DNA of 34,338 bases from SG8-39 sp041558415 (lineage in GTDB: Bacteria > Pseudomonadota > Gammaproteobacteria > Burkholderiales > SG8-39): NCBI GenBank assembly GCA_041558415.1, contig JBFFEY010000030.1, positions 1-34,338 on the forward strand. The letters are read 5' to 3'. Position numbers and translations under genes: made by a program. Below the pieces are notes generated by a model, which saw nothing but the letters and a program-made list of their open reading frames with translations, did no database searches and was not told where the DNA came from. Below are positions 1 through 7,631 of the stretch, one piece after another; position 1 is the first letter of the stretch; each line of letters starts with the position of its first letter.

Positions 1-40
1 ATGGCTCTCTATCAACCTTGGCCGGCGTGACTTATCCACC

Positions 41-53
41 GGGGTCTGACCCC
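41..53. repeat. REP-like GGGGTC-T-GACCCC palindrome
   Basis: A perfect 6-bp inverted repeat (ggggtc / gacccc) around a single base lies 6 bp past the stop codon of the minus-strand gamma-glutamyltransferase gene. GGGGTC/GACCCC palindromes recur between genes in many proteobacteria, often as REP elements mobilised by RAYT-type transposases. That family link is recall, not tested here. Only one copy was noticed in the window and no transposase is present. It could also act as a short transcript-end hairpin, although no T tract follows on either strand. Confidence 0.4.
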
Positions 54-59
54 ATCGCA

Positions 60-1646
60 TCAGAATCCTACCGCCTGGCCATCCCTCCGCGGATCGCTCG
101 CGGCGAAGTAGCCGCCGTCCATCTTCCAGATCATCTGCGCCGAGCCGAACTGGTTGTAGTCGTTGACTGTGACGAGGTTGTGACCGCGGCGCTTGAGCGC
201 CTCAAGCGTCGCTGCCGGAAAGCCGGGCTCGATGCTGACGTCGAGGCCTTTGACCCAGCGGAAGCGCGGGCCGTCGCTCGCCGCCTGCGGGTTCTGGCCG
301 TAGTCCGCGATGCGCACCATGACCTGCGTGTGGCCCTGCGGCTGCATGGTGCCGCCCATCACGCCGAAGCTCATCACCGGCTGGCCACCCCGGGTGACGA
401 ATCCGGGGATGATCGTCTGGTAGGGCCGCTTGTTCGGGCCGACGCGGTTCGGATGGCCTTCCTTCAGCACGAAGGTCGCGCCGCGATTCTGCAGCGAGAT
501 GCCCGTGCCGGGCACCACGACGCCCGAGCCGAAGCCCGTGAAGTTCGACTGGATCATCGACACCATCATGCCGGAGGCGTCGGCTGCAGTGAGGTAGACC
601 GTGCCGCCCTTGGGCGGCGTGCCGGCCGCGAATGGCTGCGCCTTCTTCATGTCGATCAGTCTGGCGCGCGAGGCGAGGTAGGCGCGATCGAGCATGTGCT
701 GCGGCGCAAACGGCATGTGGTCGATGTCGGCCACATAGGCCAGCGCGTCGGCGAAGGCAATCTTCACCGCCTCGATCTGCAGGTGCACGCTGTCGGGCGA
801 GTCGACCGGATGGCTCGCGACATCGAACTGCTCGAGGATGCCGAGCGCCATCAGCGCGACGATGCCCTGGCCGTTGGGCGGCAGCTCGTGCAGCGTGTAG
901 CCGCGGTAGTCCATACTCAGCGTGTCGACCCAGTCTGCGCGATGCGCGGCGAGGTCGGCCACCGTCAGCAGCGCGCCGTTCGCCTTGGCGTGCGCTTCGA
1001 GCTTTGCGGCCAGCTCGCCCGAGTAGAACGCATCGCCCTTGCTCGCCGCGATTCTTTCCAGCGTCGCGGCATGCTCGGGAAAGCGGAAGCGCTCGCCGGC
1101 CCCGGGCGCCCGCCCGCCGGGCATGAACGCCTCGGCGAAGCCCGGCTGGACTTTGAGTTCGTTGACCTGCGCCGCCCACTGCCCGGCGATGGTCGGCGAA
1201 ACGAGGAAGCCGTCGCGGCCGTAGCCGATGGCGCGCTCGAACAACGTTGCGAAGGGCAGCTTGCCGAAGCGCTCGGAGAGCAGGCGCCAGGCCGAGACGC
1301 AGCCCGGCACGCTGACGCTGTTCCAGCCGCGCACCGGCACGCCGCCCTGGCCGGCGAAGAATTCCGGCGTCCAGCCCGCCGGCGAGCGGCCCGAGGCATT
1401 GAGGCCGTGCAACCGCGTGCCGTCCCAGACGATGGCATAGGCATCCGAGCCGATGCCGTTCGACACCGGCTCGACCAGCGTCAGCGTAATGGCCGTCGCG
1501 AGGATCGCATCGACCGCATTGCCGCCGGCCGCGAGCATGGCCAGCCCCGCCTGCGCCGCGAGCGGTTGCGAAGTGGCGACGACATTCGCGGCGAGCAGCG
1601 GCTTGCGCGGCCAGGCGTAGGGGAAGTTCCAGGTAAAGCTGGTCAT
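60..1646 (-). CDS. Gamma-glutamyltransferase family protein, cytoplasmic type
   Basis: The 528-residue product resembles the Ntn-hydrolase gamma-glutamyltranspeptidase family, which self-cleaves into two subunits and then hydrolyses or transfers gamma-glutamyl groups from glutathione-like substrates. The predicted cleavage site and nucleophile is Thr349 in KGGTVYLTAAD, followed by the conserved SNFTGFGSGVVVPGTGI stretch and a GVMGG loop (428-432) in the oxyanion-hole region. The N-terminus (MTSFTWNFPYAWPRKPLLAA) is not a signal peptide, unlike periplasmic Ggt of E. coli, so a cytoplasmic YwrD-like enzyme is more likely. The substrate is unknown. It diverges from urtA across a 325-bp gap, and a role in recovering amino nitrogen would suit that neighbour, but this is inference. 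The family call is firm; activity on glutathione is not. Confidence 0.88.
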   Translation of the reverse strand: MTSFTWNFPYAWPRKPLLAANVVATSQPLAAQAGLAMLAAGGNAVDAILATAITLTLVEPVSNGIGSDAYAIVWDGTRLHGLNASGRSPAGWTPEFFAGQGGVPVRGWNSVSVPGCVSAWRLLSERFGKLPFATLFERAIGYGRDGFLVSPTIAGQWAAQVNELKVQPGFAEAFMPGGRAPGAGERFRFPEHAATLERIAASKGDAFYSGELAAKLEAHAKANGALLTVADLAAHRADWVDTLSMDYRGYTLHELPPNGQGIVALMALGILEQFDVASHPVDSPDSVHLQIEAVKIAFADALAYVADIDHMPFAPQHMLDRAYLASRARLIDMKKAQPFAAGTPPKGGTVYLTAADASGMMVSMIQSNFTGFGSGVVVPGTGISLQNRGATFVLKEGHPNRVGPNKRPYQTIIPGFVTRGGQPVMSFGVMGGTMQPQGHTQVMVRIADYGQNPQAASDGPRFRWVKGLDVSIEPGFPAATLEALKRRGHNLVTVNDYNQFGSAQMIWKMDGGYFAASDPRRDGQAVGF

Positions 1647-1719
1647 AGCGTCTCGTCTTCTGCCGTCCGGGTCGTGTCAGGGGTTCTCGCGGGCCGCCAT
1701 TCTACGAGTTCACCCGTTT

Positions 1720-1766
1720 GGTGCGGGATGCACCGACATCGCGCGTGCACGCGCCAGGCTGGTGCA
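1720..1766. promoter_or_regulatory. Cluster of GGTGC/GCACC half-sites, candidate NtrC enhancer
   Basis: Half-sites occur at 1720-1724 (ggtgc), 1730-1734 (gcacc), 1745-1750 (gtgcac) and 1761-1766 (ggtgca). NtrC sites are classically TGCAC-N7-GTGCA. Here two TGCAC/GTGCA pairs exist (1729-1733 with 1745-1749, and 1746-1750 with 1762-1766), but both have an 11-nt spacer, so the match is imperfect. The position, about 140-185 bp before the predicted sigma-54 start point, is typical of enhancer sites. Another sigma-54 activator could be the real ligand. Confidence 0.4.
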
Positions 1767-1876
1767 TGCGAACGCGCGCGGCTGCAGCCCGCCGAGTTGA
1801 GGCGGATTGTCAGCGCCACTGGCGGGGACGCTGAATCGATTGAGGTTTCCCGCAATTCACGACGCCACATGCCGGG

Positions 1877-1893
1877 TTGGCACGGACATTGCG
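1877..1893 (+). promoter_or_regulatory. Sigma-54 (RpoN) promoter of urt-ure operon
   Basis: The sequence TTGGCACGGACATTGCG matches the sigma-54 consensus YTGGCACGrNNNTTGCW at every position except the last. The invariant GG (1879-1880) and GC (1891-1892) are exactly 12 bp apart, as required for the -24/-12 elements. Transcription would start near 1904, leaving a leader of about 68 nt before the urtA ATG. Sigma-54 control of urea uptake and urease through NtrC is well established in proteobacteria. Confidence 0.78.
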
Positions 1894-1971
1894 GTACTGA
1901 CTGCGACGCGGGCGAGGTCCCTGCAGCGCCGGTCCACCGCTCATCCCAACTCGGACATAAGGAGTCATGCA

Positions 1972-3255
1972 ATGGAACGAAGGGTCTTCCTCAAGAAGCT
2001 GGTCGTGACGGCGGCGGTCGCCGCGGCAATCGGGGGCTCGCCCTCGGTCTATGGGAAGGACACGGTGAAGGTCGGTGTCCTGCATTCGCTCTCGGGCACG
2101 ATGGCCATCAGCGAGACGGTGCTGAAGGACGTCGCGCTCATGGCCGTCGAGGAGATCAACGCCAGCGGCGGCGTGATGGGCAAGACGATCGAGCCGGTGG
2201 TGGTCGATCCGGCCTCCAACTGGCCGCTGTTCGCCGAAAAGGCACGCCAGCTGCTCACACAGGACAAGGTTGCCGTCGTGTTCGGCTGCTGGACGTCGGT
2301 CTCGCGCAAGTCGGTGCTTCCGGTGTTCGAGGAGTTGAACGGTCTGCTCTTTTACCCGGTGCAGTACGAAGGCGAGGAGATCTCGAAGAACGTGTTTTAC
2401 ACCGGTGCGGCGCCCAACCAGCAGGCCATCCCGGCGGTCGAGTACCTGATGTCGAAGGACGGCGGCGAGGTCAAGCGCTGGGTGCTGCTCGGCACCGACT
2501 ACGTGTATCCGCGCACCACCAACAAGATCCTGCGCGCCTTCCTCAAGTCAAAGAGCGTCGCCGAGTCCGACATCATGGAGGAGTACACCCCGTTCGGGCA
2601 CTCCGACTACCAGACCATCATTGCCAACATCAAGAAGTTCGCCTCCGCCGGCAAGAAGACCGCGGTGGTGTCCACCATCAACGGCGACTCGAACGTGCCG
2701 TTCTACAAGGAGCTCGGCAACCAGGGTCTGAAGGCCACCGACGTTCCGGTGGTGGCCTTTTCGGTGGGTGAGGAAGAGCTGCGCGGCGTGGACACCAAGC
2801 CGCTTGTCGGCCACCTCGCGGCGTGGAACTACTTCATGTCGGTGAAGAACCCGGCCAATACCGAGTTCACCAAGAAGTGGGCCGCCTACGCGAAGAAGAA
2901 GAACATCGCCGGGCACAAGGACAAGCCGCTCACCAACGACCCCATGGAGGCGACCTACGTCGGCGTCTACATGTGGAAGCAGGCGGTCGAAAAGGCCAAG
3001 AGCTTCGACGTCGACAAGGTCACCGTCGCCATGGGCGGCCAGACCTTCAAGTCACCCAACGGCTTCGTCATGAAAATGGACGAGAAGAACCACCACCTGC
3101 ACAAGCCGGTGATGATCGGCGAGGTGCGCGCTGACGGTCAGTTCAACGTCGTGTGGAAGACCAAGGGTCCGATCAAGGCCCAGCCCTGGAGCCCGTACAT
3201 CCCGGGTAACACGGCGAAGAAGGACGAGCCGGCCCGCATGGCGGCGAGAAAGTAA
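1972..3255 (+). CDS. urtA: Urea ABC transporter, periplasmic urea-binding protein UrtA
   Basis: This is the periplasmic receptor that captures urea and delivers it to the UrtB/UrtC channel. The product is 427 residues, the usual length, and belongs to the Leu/Ile/Val-binding superfamily. Recognisable stretches are VKVGVLHSLSGTMAISET (33-50), FGCWTSVSRKSVLPVFEE and NDPMEATYVGVYMWKQAV, which are typical of UrtA rather than LivJ. The N-terminal ERRVFLKK followed by an alanine-rich hydrophobic run fits a Tat-type or Sec signal peptide ending near residue 28. The ATG at 1972 was chosen because AAGGAG sits 7 bp upstream and it is followed directly by the signal peptide. It is the first gene of the urt-ure cluster and the one nearest the sigma-54 promoter. 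Confidence 0.96.
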   Translation: MERRVFLKKLVVTAAVAAAIGGSPSVYGKDTVKVGVLHSLSGTMAISETVLKDVALMAVEEINASGGVMGKTIEPVVVDPASNWPLFAEKARQLLTQDKVAVVFGCWTSVSRKSVLPVFEELNGLLFYPVQYEGEEISKNVFYTGAAPNQQAIPAVEYLMSKDGGEVKRWVLLGTDYVYPRTTNKILRAFLKSKSVAESDIMEEYTPFGHSDYQTIIANIKKFASAGKKTAVVSTINGDSNVPFYKELGNQGLKATDVPVVAFSVGEEELRGVDTKPLVGHLAAWNYFMSVKNPANTEFTKKWAAYAKKKNIAGHKDKPLTNDPMEATYVGVYMWKQAVEKAKSFDVDKVTVAMGGQTFKSPNGFVMKMDEKNHHLHKPVMIGEVRADGQFNVVWKTKGPIKAQPWSPYIPGNTAKKDEPARMAARK

Positions 3256-3325
3256 GGCAGTGCTCCCCAAGGCGGCGCCGCGCGGATCGATGCAGCACCC
3301 GCGGCGCCGCCCGCATTTCGGGATC

Positions 3326-4933
3326 ATGAAAAGCTTGCTCCGCACCCTCGTCTTCGTTTTCTGCCTCGGCGTTGCGCCGCTCGCGGCGGCAGCGCTCGAT
3401 GCGGCGCTGGTCAGCCAGCTCGCCTTCGGCAGCAGCGACGAGAAGATCGCCGCGATCCGTGGCTTTGTCGAGAAGGGCGAGGCGGCTGCCGCGCCGCTGC
3501 TCGCCGCACTTGCCGAAGGGCAGGTGCAGACCGTGGGCGAGCGCGTGCTGATCGTCGCCGACGAGAAGGGCATTGACGCGGTCAGTGGCGCGCGCGTAAC
3601 GCCGCTGCCGGAGGGGCGCGACGACGTGATCGTCAACAACCGGGTGCGCGGCGAGATCGCGAACGCGGTCGCCGCGCTGCGCCTGCTCGCTCCGCAGCGT
3701 GCGTTGCGTGCCGAGGCGGTGAAGGAGCTCGAAACCGGCGCCAATGCGGCGATGCTGCCGCTCGTCAAACGCGCGCTGGACAAGGAGTCCGACGCCGAGC
3801 TCAAGTCGGCACTCGAGCTGATCGCCGCGACCATCCAGGTGAAAAGCGGCGACAAGGCGGCGCGGCTCGAGGGCATTCGCGCGCTCGCGGCGTCCGACAG
3901 CCAGGGCACCCGCGCGCTGCTTGGCTCGATTCTGCTGAAAAACAATGACGGTCAGTTCGCGGAGGCGGACGAGGACATCCGGCGCGCCGCGCAGGAAAGC
4001 CTCAAGGCGGTGCAGGGGCGTCTCGCCTGGGGCGAGCACGCGGGTTTGCTGTTCGCGGGCGTCTCGCTCGGCTCGATCCTGCTGCTCGCGGCGCTCGGCC
4101 TGGCGATCACCTACGGGCTGATGGGCGTGATCAACATGGCGCACGGCGAGCTGATCATGATCGGCGCCTACGCCACCTACGTCGTGCAAAACCTGTTCCG
4201 CGCCCATGCGCCGGGCGCGTTCGACGTCTACCTGCTGGCCGCGATTCCCGCGGCCTTTGCGACCTCGGCGCTGGTCGGCATGGCGCTCGAGCGCAGCGTC
4301 ATCCGTTATCTCTACGGGCGCCCGCTGGAAACGCTGCTTGCGACCTGGGGCATCAGCCTGATGCTCATTCAGGCGGTGCGCAGCCTGTTCGGCGCGCAGA
4401 ACGTCCAGGTCGAGAACCCGTCCTGGATGTCGGGTGGCGTCGAGCTGATGGCCAACGTCGTGCTGCCGTGGAACCGCATCGTGATCATCGGCTTCGCTGC
4501 GCTCGTGGTGGTTGGCATCGGGCTGGTGCTGGCGCGCACCCGGCTCGGCCTGTTCGTGCGTGGCGTGACGCAGAACCGGGCCATGGCGTCCTGCGTCGGC
4601 GTGCCGACCGCGCGCGTCGATACCTGGGCCTTCGGCCTGGGCTCGGGCGTGGCCGGCCTTGCCGGCTGCGCGCTCTCGCAGATCGGCAACGTCGGCCCCG
4701 ACCTCGGCCAGGCCTATATCGTCGACTCGTTCATGGTGGTGGTGTTCGGTGGCGTCGGTCAGCTCGCCGGCACGGTGGTCGCCGCGCTCGGGCTCGGCTT
4801 CGTCAACAAGCTGCTCGAGTCCTGGTCGGGCGCGGTGATTGCCAAGATCGCGGTGCTGGTCTTCATCGTGCTGTTCATCCAAAAGCGTCCGCAGGGCCTG
4901 TTCGCCCTGAAAGGCCGCGCGGTGGAGGCCTGA
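3326..4933 (+). CDS. urtB: Urea ABC transporter permease UrtB
   Basis: UrtB is one of two inner-membrane permeases of the urea importer. The 535-residue product has a signal-like hydrophobic N-terminus (MKSLLRTLVFVFCLGVAPLAAA), a soluble alpha-helical region of about 200 residues rich in Leu/Ala/Glu (probably periplasmic, HEAT-like), then a LivH-type permease core from about residue 237, opening with LLFAGVSLGSILLLAALGLA and containing the INMAHGELIMIGAYATY signature. The long N-terminal extension is normal for proteobacterial UrtB. An upstream in-frame GTG at 3260 would add 22 polar residues before the hydrophobic segment, so the ATG at 3326 is preferred despite a weak ribosome binding site. 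It lies 70 bp after urtA and ends 1 bp before urtC. Confidence 0.94.
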   Translation: MKSLLRTLVFVFCLGVAPLAAAALDAALVSQLAFGSSDEKIAAIRGFVEKGEAAAAPLLAALAEGQVQTVGERVLIVADEKGIDAVSGARVTPLPEGRDDVIVNNRVRGEIANAVAALRLLAPQRALRAEAVKELETGANAAMLPLVKRALDKESDAELKSALELIAATIQVKSGDKAARLEGIRALAASDSQGTRALLGSILLKNNDGQFAEADEDIRRAAQESLKAVQGRLAWGEHAGLLFAGVSLGSILLLAALGLAITYGLMGVINMAHGELIMIGAYATYVVQNLFRAHAPGAFDVYLLAAIPAAFATSALVGMALERSVIRYLYGRPLETLLATWGISLMLIQAVRSLFGAQNVQVENPSWMSGGVELMANVVLPWNRIVIIGFAALVVVGIGLVLARTRLGLFVRGVTQNRAMASCVGVPTARVDTWAFGLGSGVAGLAGCALSQIGNVGPDLGQAYIVDSFMVVVFGGVGQLAGTVVAALGLGFVNKLLESWSGAVIAKIAVLVFIVLFIQKRPQGLFALKGRAVEA

Positions 4934-4934
4934 G

Positions 4935-6053
4935 ATGGGTCCGCTCGCGCAGACCATCACCCGTCTTTACGGCACCCGCGGCTGGATCGGCATCGGCTTC
5001 GCGGCGCTGGTACTGTTCGTGCTGGTGCCGGTGCTCAACCTCGCCGTGGCACCGGGCCACCCGCTGCACGTCTCGACGTTCCTCGTCACGCTGTCGGGCA
5101 AGATCATGTGCTACGCGATCGTCGCGCTGGCAATGGATCTGATCTGGGGCTACGCCGGGATCCTCTCGCTCGGCCACGGCCTGTTCTTCGCGCTTGGCGG
5201 CTACGCCATGGGCATGTACCTGATGCGCCAGATCGGCCGCGAAGGCCAGTACCAGTCCGAGCTGCCGGATTTCATGGTGTTCCTCGACTGGAAGGAACTG
5301 CCTTGGCACTGGTGGATGAGCGACCAGTTCTGGTGGGCGGCGCTGCTGGTGGTGGCGGTGCCCGGGCTGCTCGCCTTCGGCTTCGGCTATCTCGCCTTCC
5401 GCTCGCGGATTCGGGGCGTGTACTTCTCGATCATCACCCAGGCGCTCACCTTCGCGGCGATGCTGCTGTTTTTCCGCAACGAGACCGGCTTTGGCGGCAA
5501 CAACGGCTTCACCGACTTCAAGCGCATCCTCGGCTTCGACATCACGGCACCGGAGACTCGCGTCGTGCTGTTTGCGGTCACAGGCGCGACGCTGCTTGGC
5601 GCGCTGCTGCTTGGCCGCTGGCTCGTTACCTCCAAGTTCGGTCGCGTGCTCGCGGCGATCCGCGATGCCGAGACGCGCGTCATGTTCTGCGGCTACAACA
5701 CGCTGCACTACAAGCTGTTTATCTGGACGCTGTCGGCGATTCTCTGCGGGATTGCCGGTGCGCTGTACGTGCCGCAGGTCGGCATTATCAATCCGAGCGA
5801 GATGTCGCCGGCGAATTCGATCGAGATCGCGATCTGGGTGGCGGTCGGCGGGCGCGGCACGCTGGTCGGTGCGATTGCCGGGGCCGGCATCGTCAACGTC
5901 GCGAAGAGCGTATTCACCGTCGCCTTTCCGGAATACTGGCTGTACTTCCTCGGTCTGCTCTTCATCGGGGTGACGCTCTTCCTGCCAAACGGGGTGGTGG
6001 GGCTTCTGAAGATGCGCAAGCGCGCGGACGCGCTCAAGGCGGCGCCGGCATGA
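4935..6053 (+). CDS. urtC: Urea ABC transporter permease UrtC
   Basis: The second membrane permease of the urea importer (372 residues, LivM family) is built of many hydrophobic segments. Typical UrtC features are YAIVALAMDLIWGYAGILSL near residues 57-76, GHGLFFALGGYAMGMYLM just after, and the cytoplasmic EAA-like loop around AIRDAETRVMFCGYNTLHYK that contacts the ATPases. A central insert (about residues 95-130, with a WKELPWHWWMSDQFWW segment) is characteristic of UrtC relative to LivM. The start is 1 bp after the urtB stop, and the stop overlaps the urtD start (ATGA), so translation is probably coupled. Confidence 0.95.
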   Translation: MGPLAQTITRLYGTRGWIGIGFAALVLFVLVPVLNLAVAPGHPLHVSTFLVTLSGKIMCYAIVALAMDLIWGYAGILSLGHGLFFALGGYAMGMYLMRQIGREGQYQSELPDFMVFLDWKELPWHWWMSDQFWWAALLVVAVPGLLAFGFGYLAFRSRIRGVYFSIITQALTFAAMLLFFRNETGFGGNNGFTDFKRILGFDITAPETRVVLFAVTGATLLGALLLGRWLVTSKFGRVLAAIRDAETRVMFCGYNTLHYKLFIWTLSAILCGIAGALYVPQVGIINPSEMSPANSIEIAIWVAVGGRGTLVGAIAGAGIVNVAKSVFTVAFPEYWLYFLGLLFIGVTLFLPNGVVGLLKMRKRADALKAAPA

Positions 6054-6874
6054 GTGCGGGCATCCAGACGATCGGCGGGCTGAACGCAGGCGACCCCGTC
6101 CTCGGCCACCTGGCGCGTGCGGAGCTGGACCTCTCGCACGGCGTCGTTCTCTACCTCGACGACATTTCGGTGAGCTTCGACGGCTTCAAGGCGCTCAACC
6201 GTTTGTCGCTCGCCATCGACGTCGGCGAGCTGCGCTGCGTGATCGGCCCGAACGGGGCCGGCAAGACGACGATGATGGACGTGATCACCGGAAAGACGCG
6301 CCCCGACAGCGGCGCGGCATTCTTCGGCCAATCGATCGACCTGACGCGGCTGACCGAGGCCGAGATCGCGCACGCCGGCATCGGGCGCAAGTTCCAGAAG
6401 CCGACGATCTTCGAGCGCCTTACCGCGTTCGAGAACCTCGAGCTGGCGATGAATGCGGACAAGCGCGTACGCCGCACGCTGTTTGCGCGGCTGGATTCGG
6501 TAGGGCGCGATCGCATCGCCGAGACGCTACGCCTCATCCGGCTGGCGGAATCGGCCGACCGCGAAGCGGGGCTGCTGTCGCACGGCCAGAAGCAGTGGCT
6601 CGAAATCGGCATGCTGCTCATGCAGGAGCCGAAACTGCTGCTGCTCGACGAGCCGGTGGCCGGCATGAGCGACGAGGAAACCGAGCGCACGGCCGAATTG
6701 TTAGTTTCGCTCGCCGGGCAGCATTCGCTGGTCGTGGTCGAGCACGACATGGCGTTCGTCGGCAGTATCGCGCGCAGGATCACGGTGCTGCACGAGGGCA
6801 GTGTGCTCGCGGAGGGGCCGCTGGCGGACGTGCAGAACGACCCGCGCGTCATCGAGGTTTACCTGGGAAGATAG
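6050..6874 (+). CDS. urtD: Urea ABC transporter ATP-binding protein UrtD
   Basis: UrtD is the LivG-type ATPase that powers urea import. The 274-residue product has Walker A GPNGAGKTT (66-74), the signature LSHGQKQWLEIG (176-187), with SHGQ instead of SGGQ as is usual in UrtD, Walker B LLLLDEP (D200, E201) and an H-loop in VVVEHDMAFV. The first ~35 residues, before the ABC fold begins at LYLDDISVSFDG, are a short family-typical extension. The ATG start overlaps the urtC stop by 4 bp. It is followed by a 57-bp gap carrying a strong hairpin before urtE. Confidence 0.95.
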   Translation: MSAGIQTIGGLNAGDPVLGHLARAELDLSHGVVLYLDDISVSFDGFKALNRLSLAIDVGELRCVIGPNGAGKTTMMDVITGKTRPDSGAAFFGQSIDLTRLTEAEIAHAGIGRKFQKPTIFERLTAFENLELAMNADKRVRRTLFARLDSVGRDRIAETLRLIRLAESADREAGLLSHGQKQWLEIGMLLMQEPKLLLLDEPVAGMSDEETERTAELLVSLAGQHSLVVVEHDMAFVGSIARRITVLHEGSVLAEGPLADVQNDPRVIEVYLGR

Positions 6875-6879
6875 GAACA

Positions 6880-6904
6880 GGGGGAACCTCACTGCGGTTC
6901 CCCC
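6880..6904 (+). terminator. Intra-operon stem-loop between urtD and urtE
   Basis: A perfect 9-bp stem (gggggaacc 6880-6888 with ggttccccc 6896-6904) encloses a 7-nt loop. The sequence after it is GTTATG, not a T tract, so it is unlikely to be a full intrinsic terminator. A partial attenuator, an RNA-processing or stabilising hairpin, or a brake setting urtD:urtE ratios are all possible. It is the largest perfect hairpin I found inside the urt-ure cluster. Confidence 0.55.
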
Positions 6905-6931
6905 GTTATGCCCCCTCCCCAACGAATTGAG

Positions 6932-7624
6932 ATGCTGACTGTCGAAAATCTGAACCAGTACTACGGCGGCTCGCACATCCTGCGTGACGTCTCCTTCGAG
7001 GTGCCGGCCGGCAAGGTTACGGCGCTGCTCGGCCGCAACGGCGTTGGCAAGTCGACCCTGCTGAAGACGCTGATGGGGCTGGTGCCGGCCGCCACGGGCA
7101 GCGTGCGCTTCGGCGCGCGCGACCTCACCGCGGCGCCGCCCTACCTGCGCGTGCGTGCCGGCATCGGCTACGTGCCGCAGGGGCGCGAGATCTTTCCGCG
7201 CCTGACCGTCGAAGAGAATCTGCGCATGGGGCTCGCGACGCGGCCGCGCAGAGAGCCGGTACCGGCGCGCATCTTCGAGATGTTCCCGGTGCTCAAGCAG
7301 ATGCTGGCGCGCCGCGGCGGCGACCTTTCGGGCGGCCAGCAGCAGCAGCTCGCGATCGGCCGCGCGCTCGCCATGGGCCCGCAGCTGCTCATCCTCGATG
7401 AGCCGACCGAGGGCATCCAGCCCTCGATCATCAAGGACATCGAGCGGGCGATCCGCGCGCTTGCCGCGACGGGCGAGATGGCGATCCTGCTGGTGGAGCA
7501 GTACTACGACTTCGCCAAGTCGCTCGCCGACCAGTACCTCGTCATGGAGCGCGGCGAGCTGATCGCGCGCGGACGCGGCGCCGACATGGACCGCGATGGA
7601 GTGCGTGCGATGCTCGCAGTATGA
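6932..7624 (+). CDS. urtE: Urea ABC transporter ATP-binding protein UrtE
   Basis: UrtE is the LivF-type ATPase that pairs with UrtD. Taking the ATG at 6932 gives 230 residues beginning MLTVENLNQYYGGSHILRDV, the normal UrtE N-terminus. An in-frame ATG at 6908 would add eight unlike residues directly against the upstream hairpin, so it was rejected. Motifs are Walker A GRNGVGKST (34-42), signature LSGGQQQQL (132-140), Walker B LLILDEPTEGIQPSI (D156, E157) and an H-loop in LLVEQYYDFA. The stop is 7 bp before ureD, joining the transporter genes to the urease genes. Confidence 0.95.
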   Translation: MLTVENLNQYYGGSHILRDVSFEVPAGKVTALLGRNGVGKSTLLKTLMGLVPAATGSVRFGARDLTAAPPYLRVRAGIGYVPQGREIFPRLTVEENLRMGLATRPRREPVPARIFEMFPVLKQMLARRGGDLSGGQQQQLAIGRALAMGPQLLILDEPTEGIQPSIIKDIERAIRALAATGEMAILLVEQYYDFAKSLADQYLVMERGELIARGRGADMDRDGVRAMLAV

Positions 7625-7631
7625 TGCGCGC

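Larger units (their letters stand above)
1647..1971. other. Divergent intergenic control region, ggt-like / urtA
   Basis: This 325-bp gap lies between the divergent starts of the gamma-glutamyltransferase-like gene and urtA. It holds a near-consensus sigma-54 promoter reading toward urtA (1877-1893), a cluster of GGTGC/GCACC half-sites (1720-1766), and an AAGGAG ribosome binding site at 1959-1964. I see no convincing small gene in it. No promoter for the leftward gene could be picked out by eye. Confidence 0.7.

Noticed and set aside
1745..1766. A canonical NtrC site
   Set aside because: The spacer between TGCAC and GTGCA is 11 nt instead of 7, so it is listed only as a candidate half-site cluster.
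18..2771. A 917-codon open frame on the plus strand
   Set aside because: It runs antisense to the gamma-glutamyltransferase gene and then out of frame through urtA. It is Arg/His/Ala-rich with no recognisable domain, a typical high-GC shadow.
3173..4960. A 595-codon minus-strand open frame
   Set aside because: It is antisense to urtB and rich in Arg, His, Asp and Gln, as expected from the complement of a GC-rich gene; no domain or ribosome binding site supports it.
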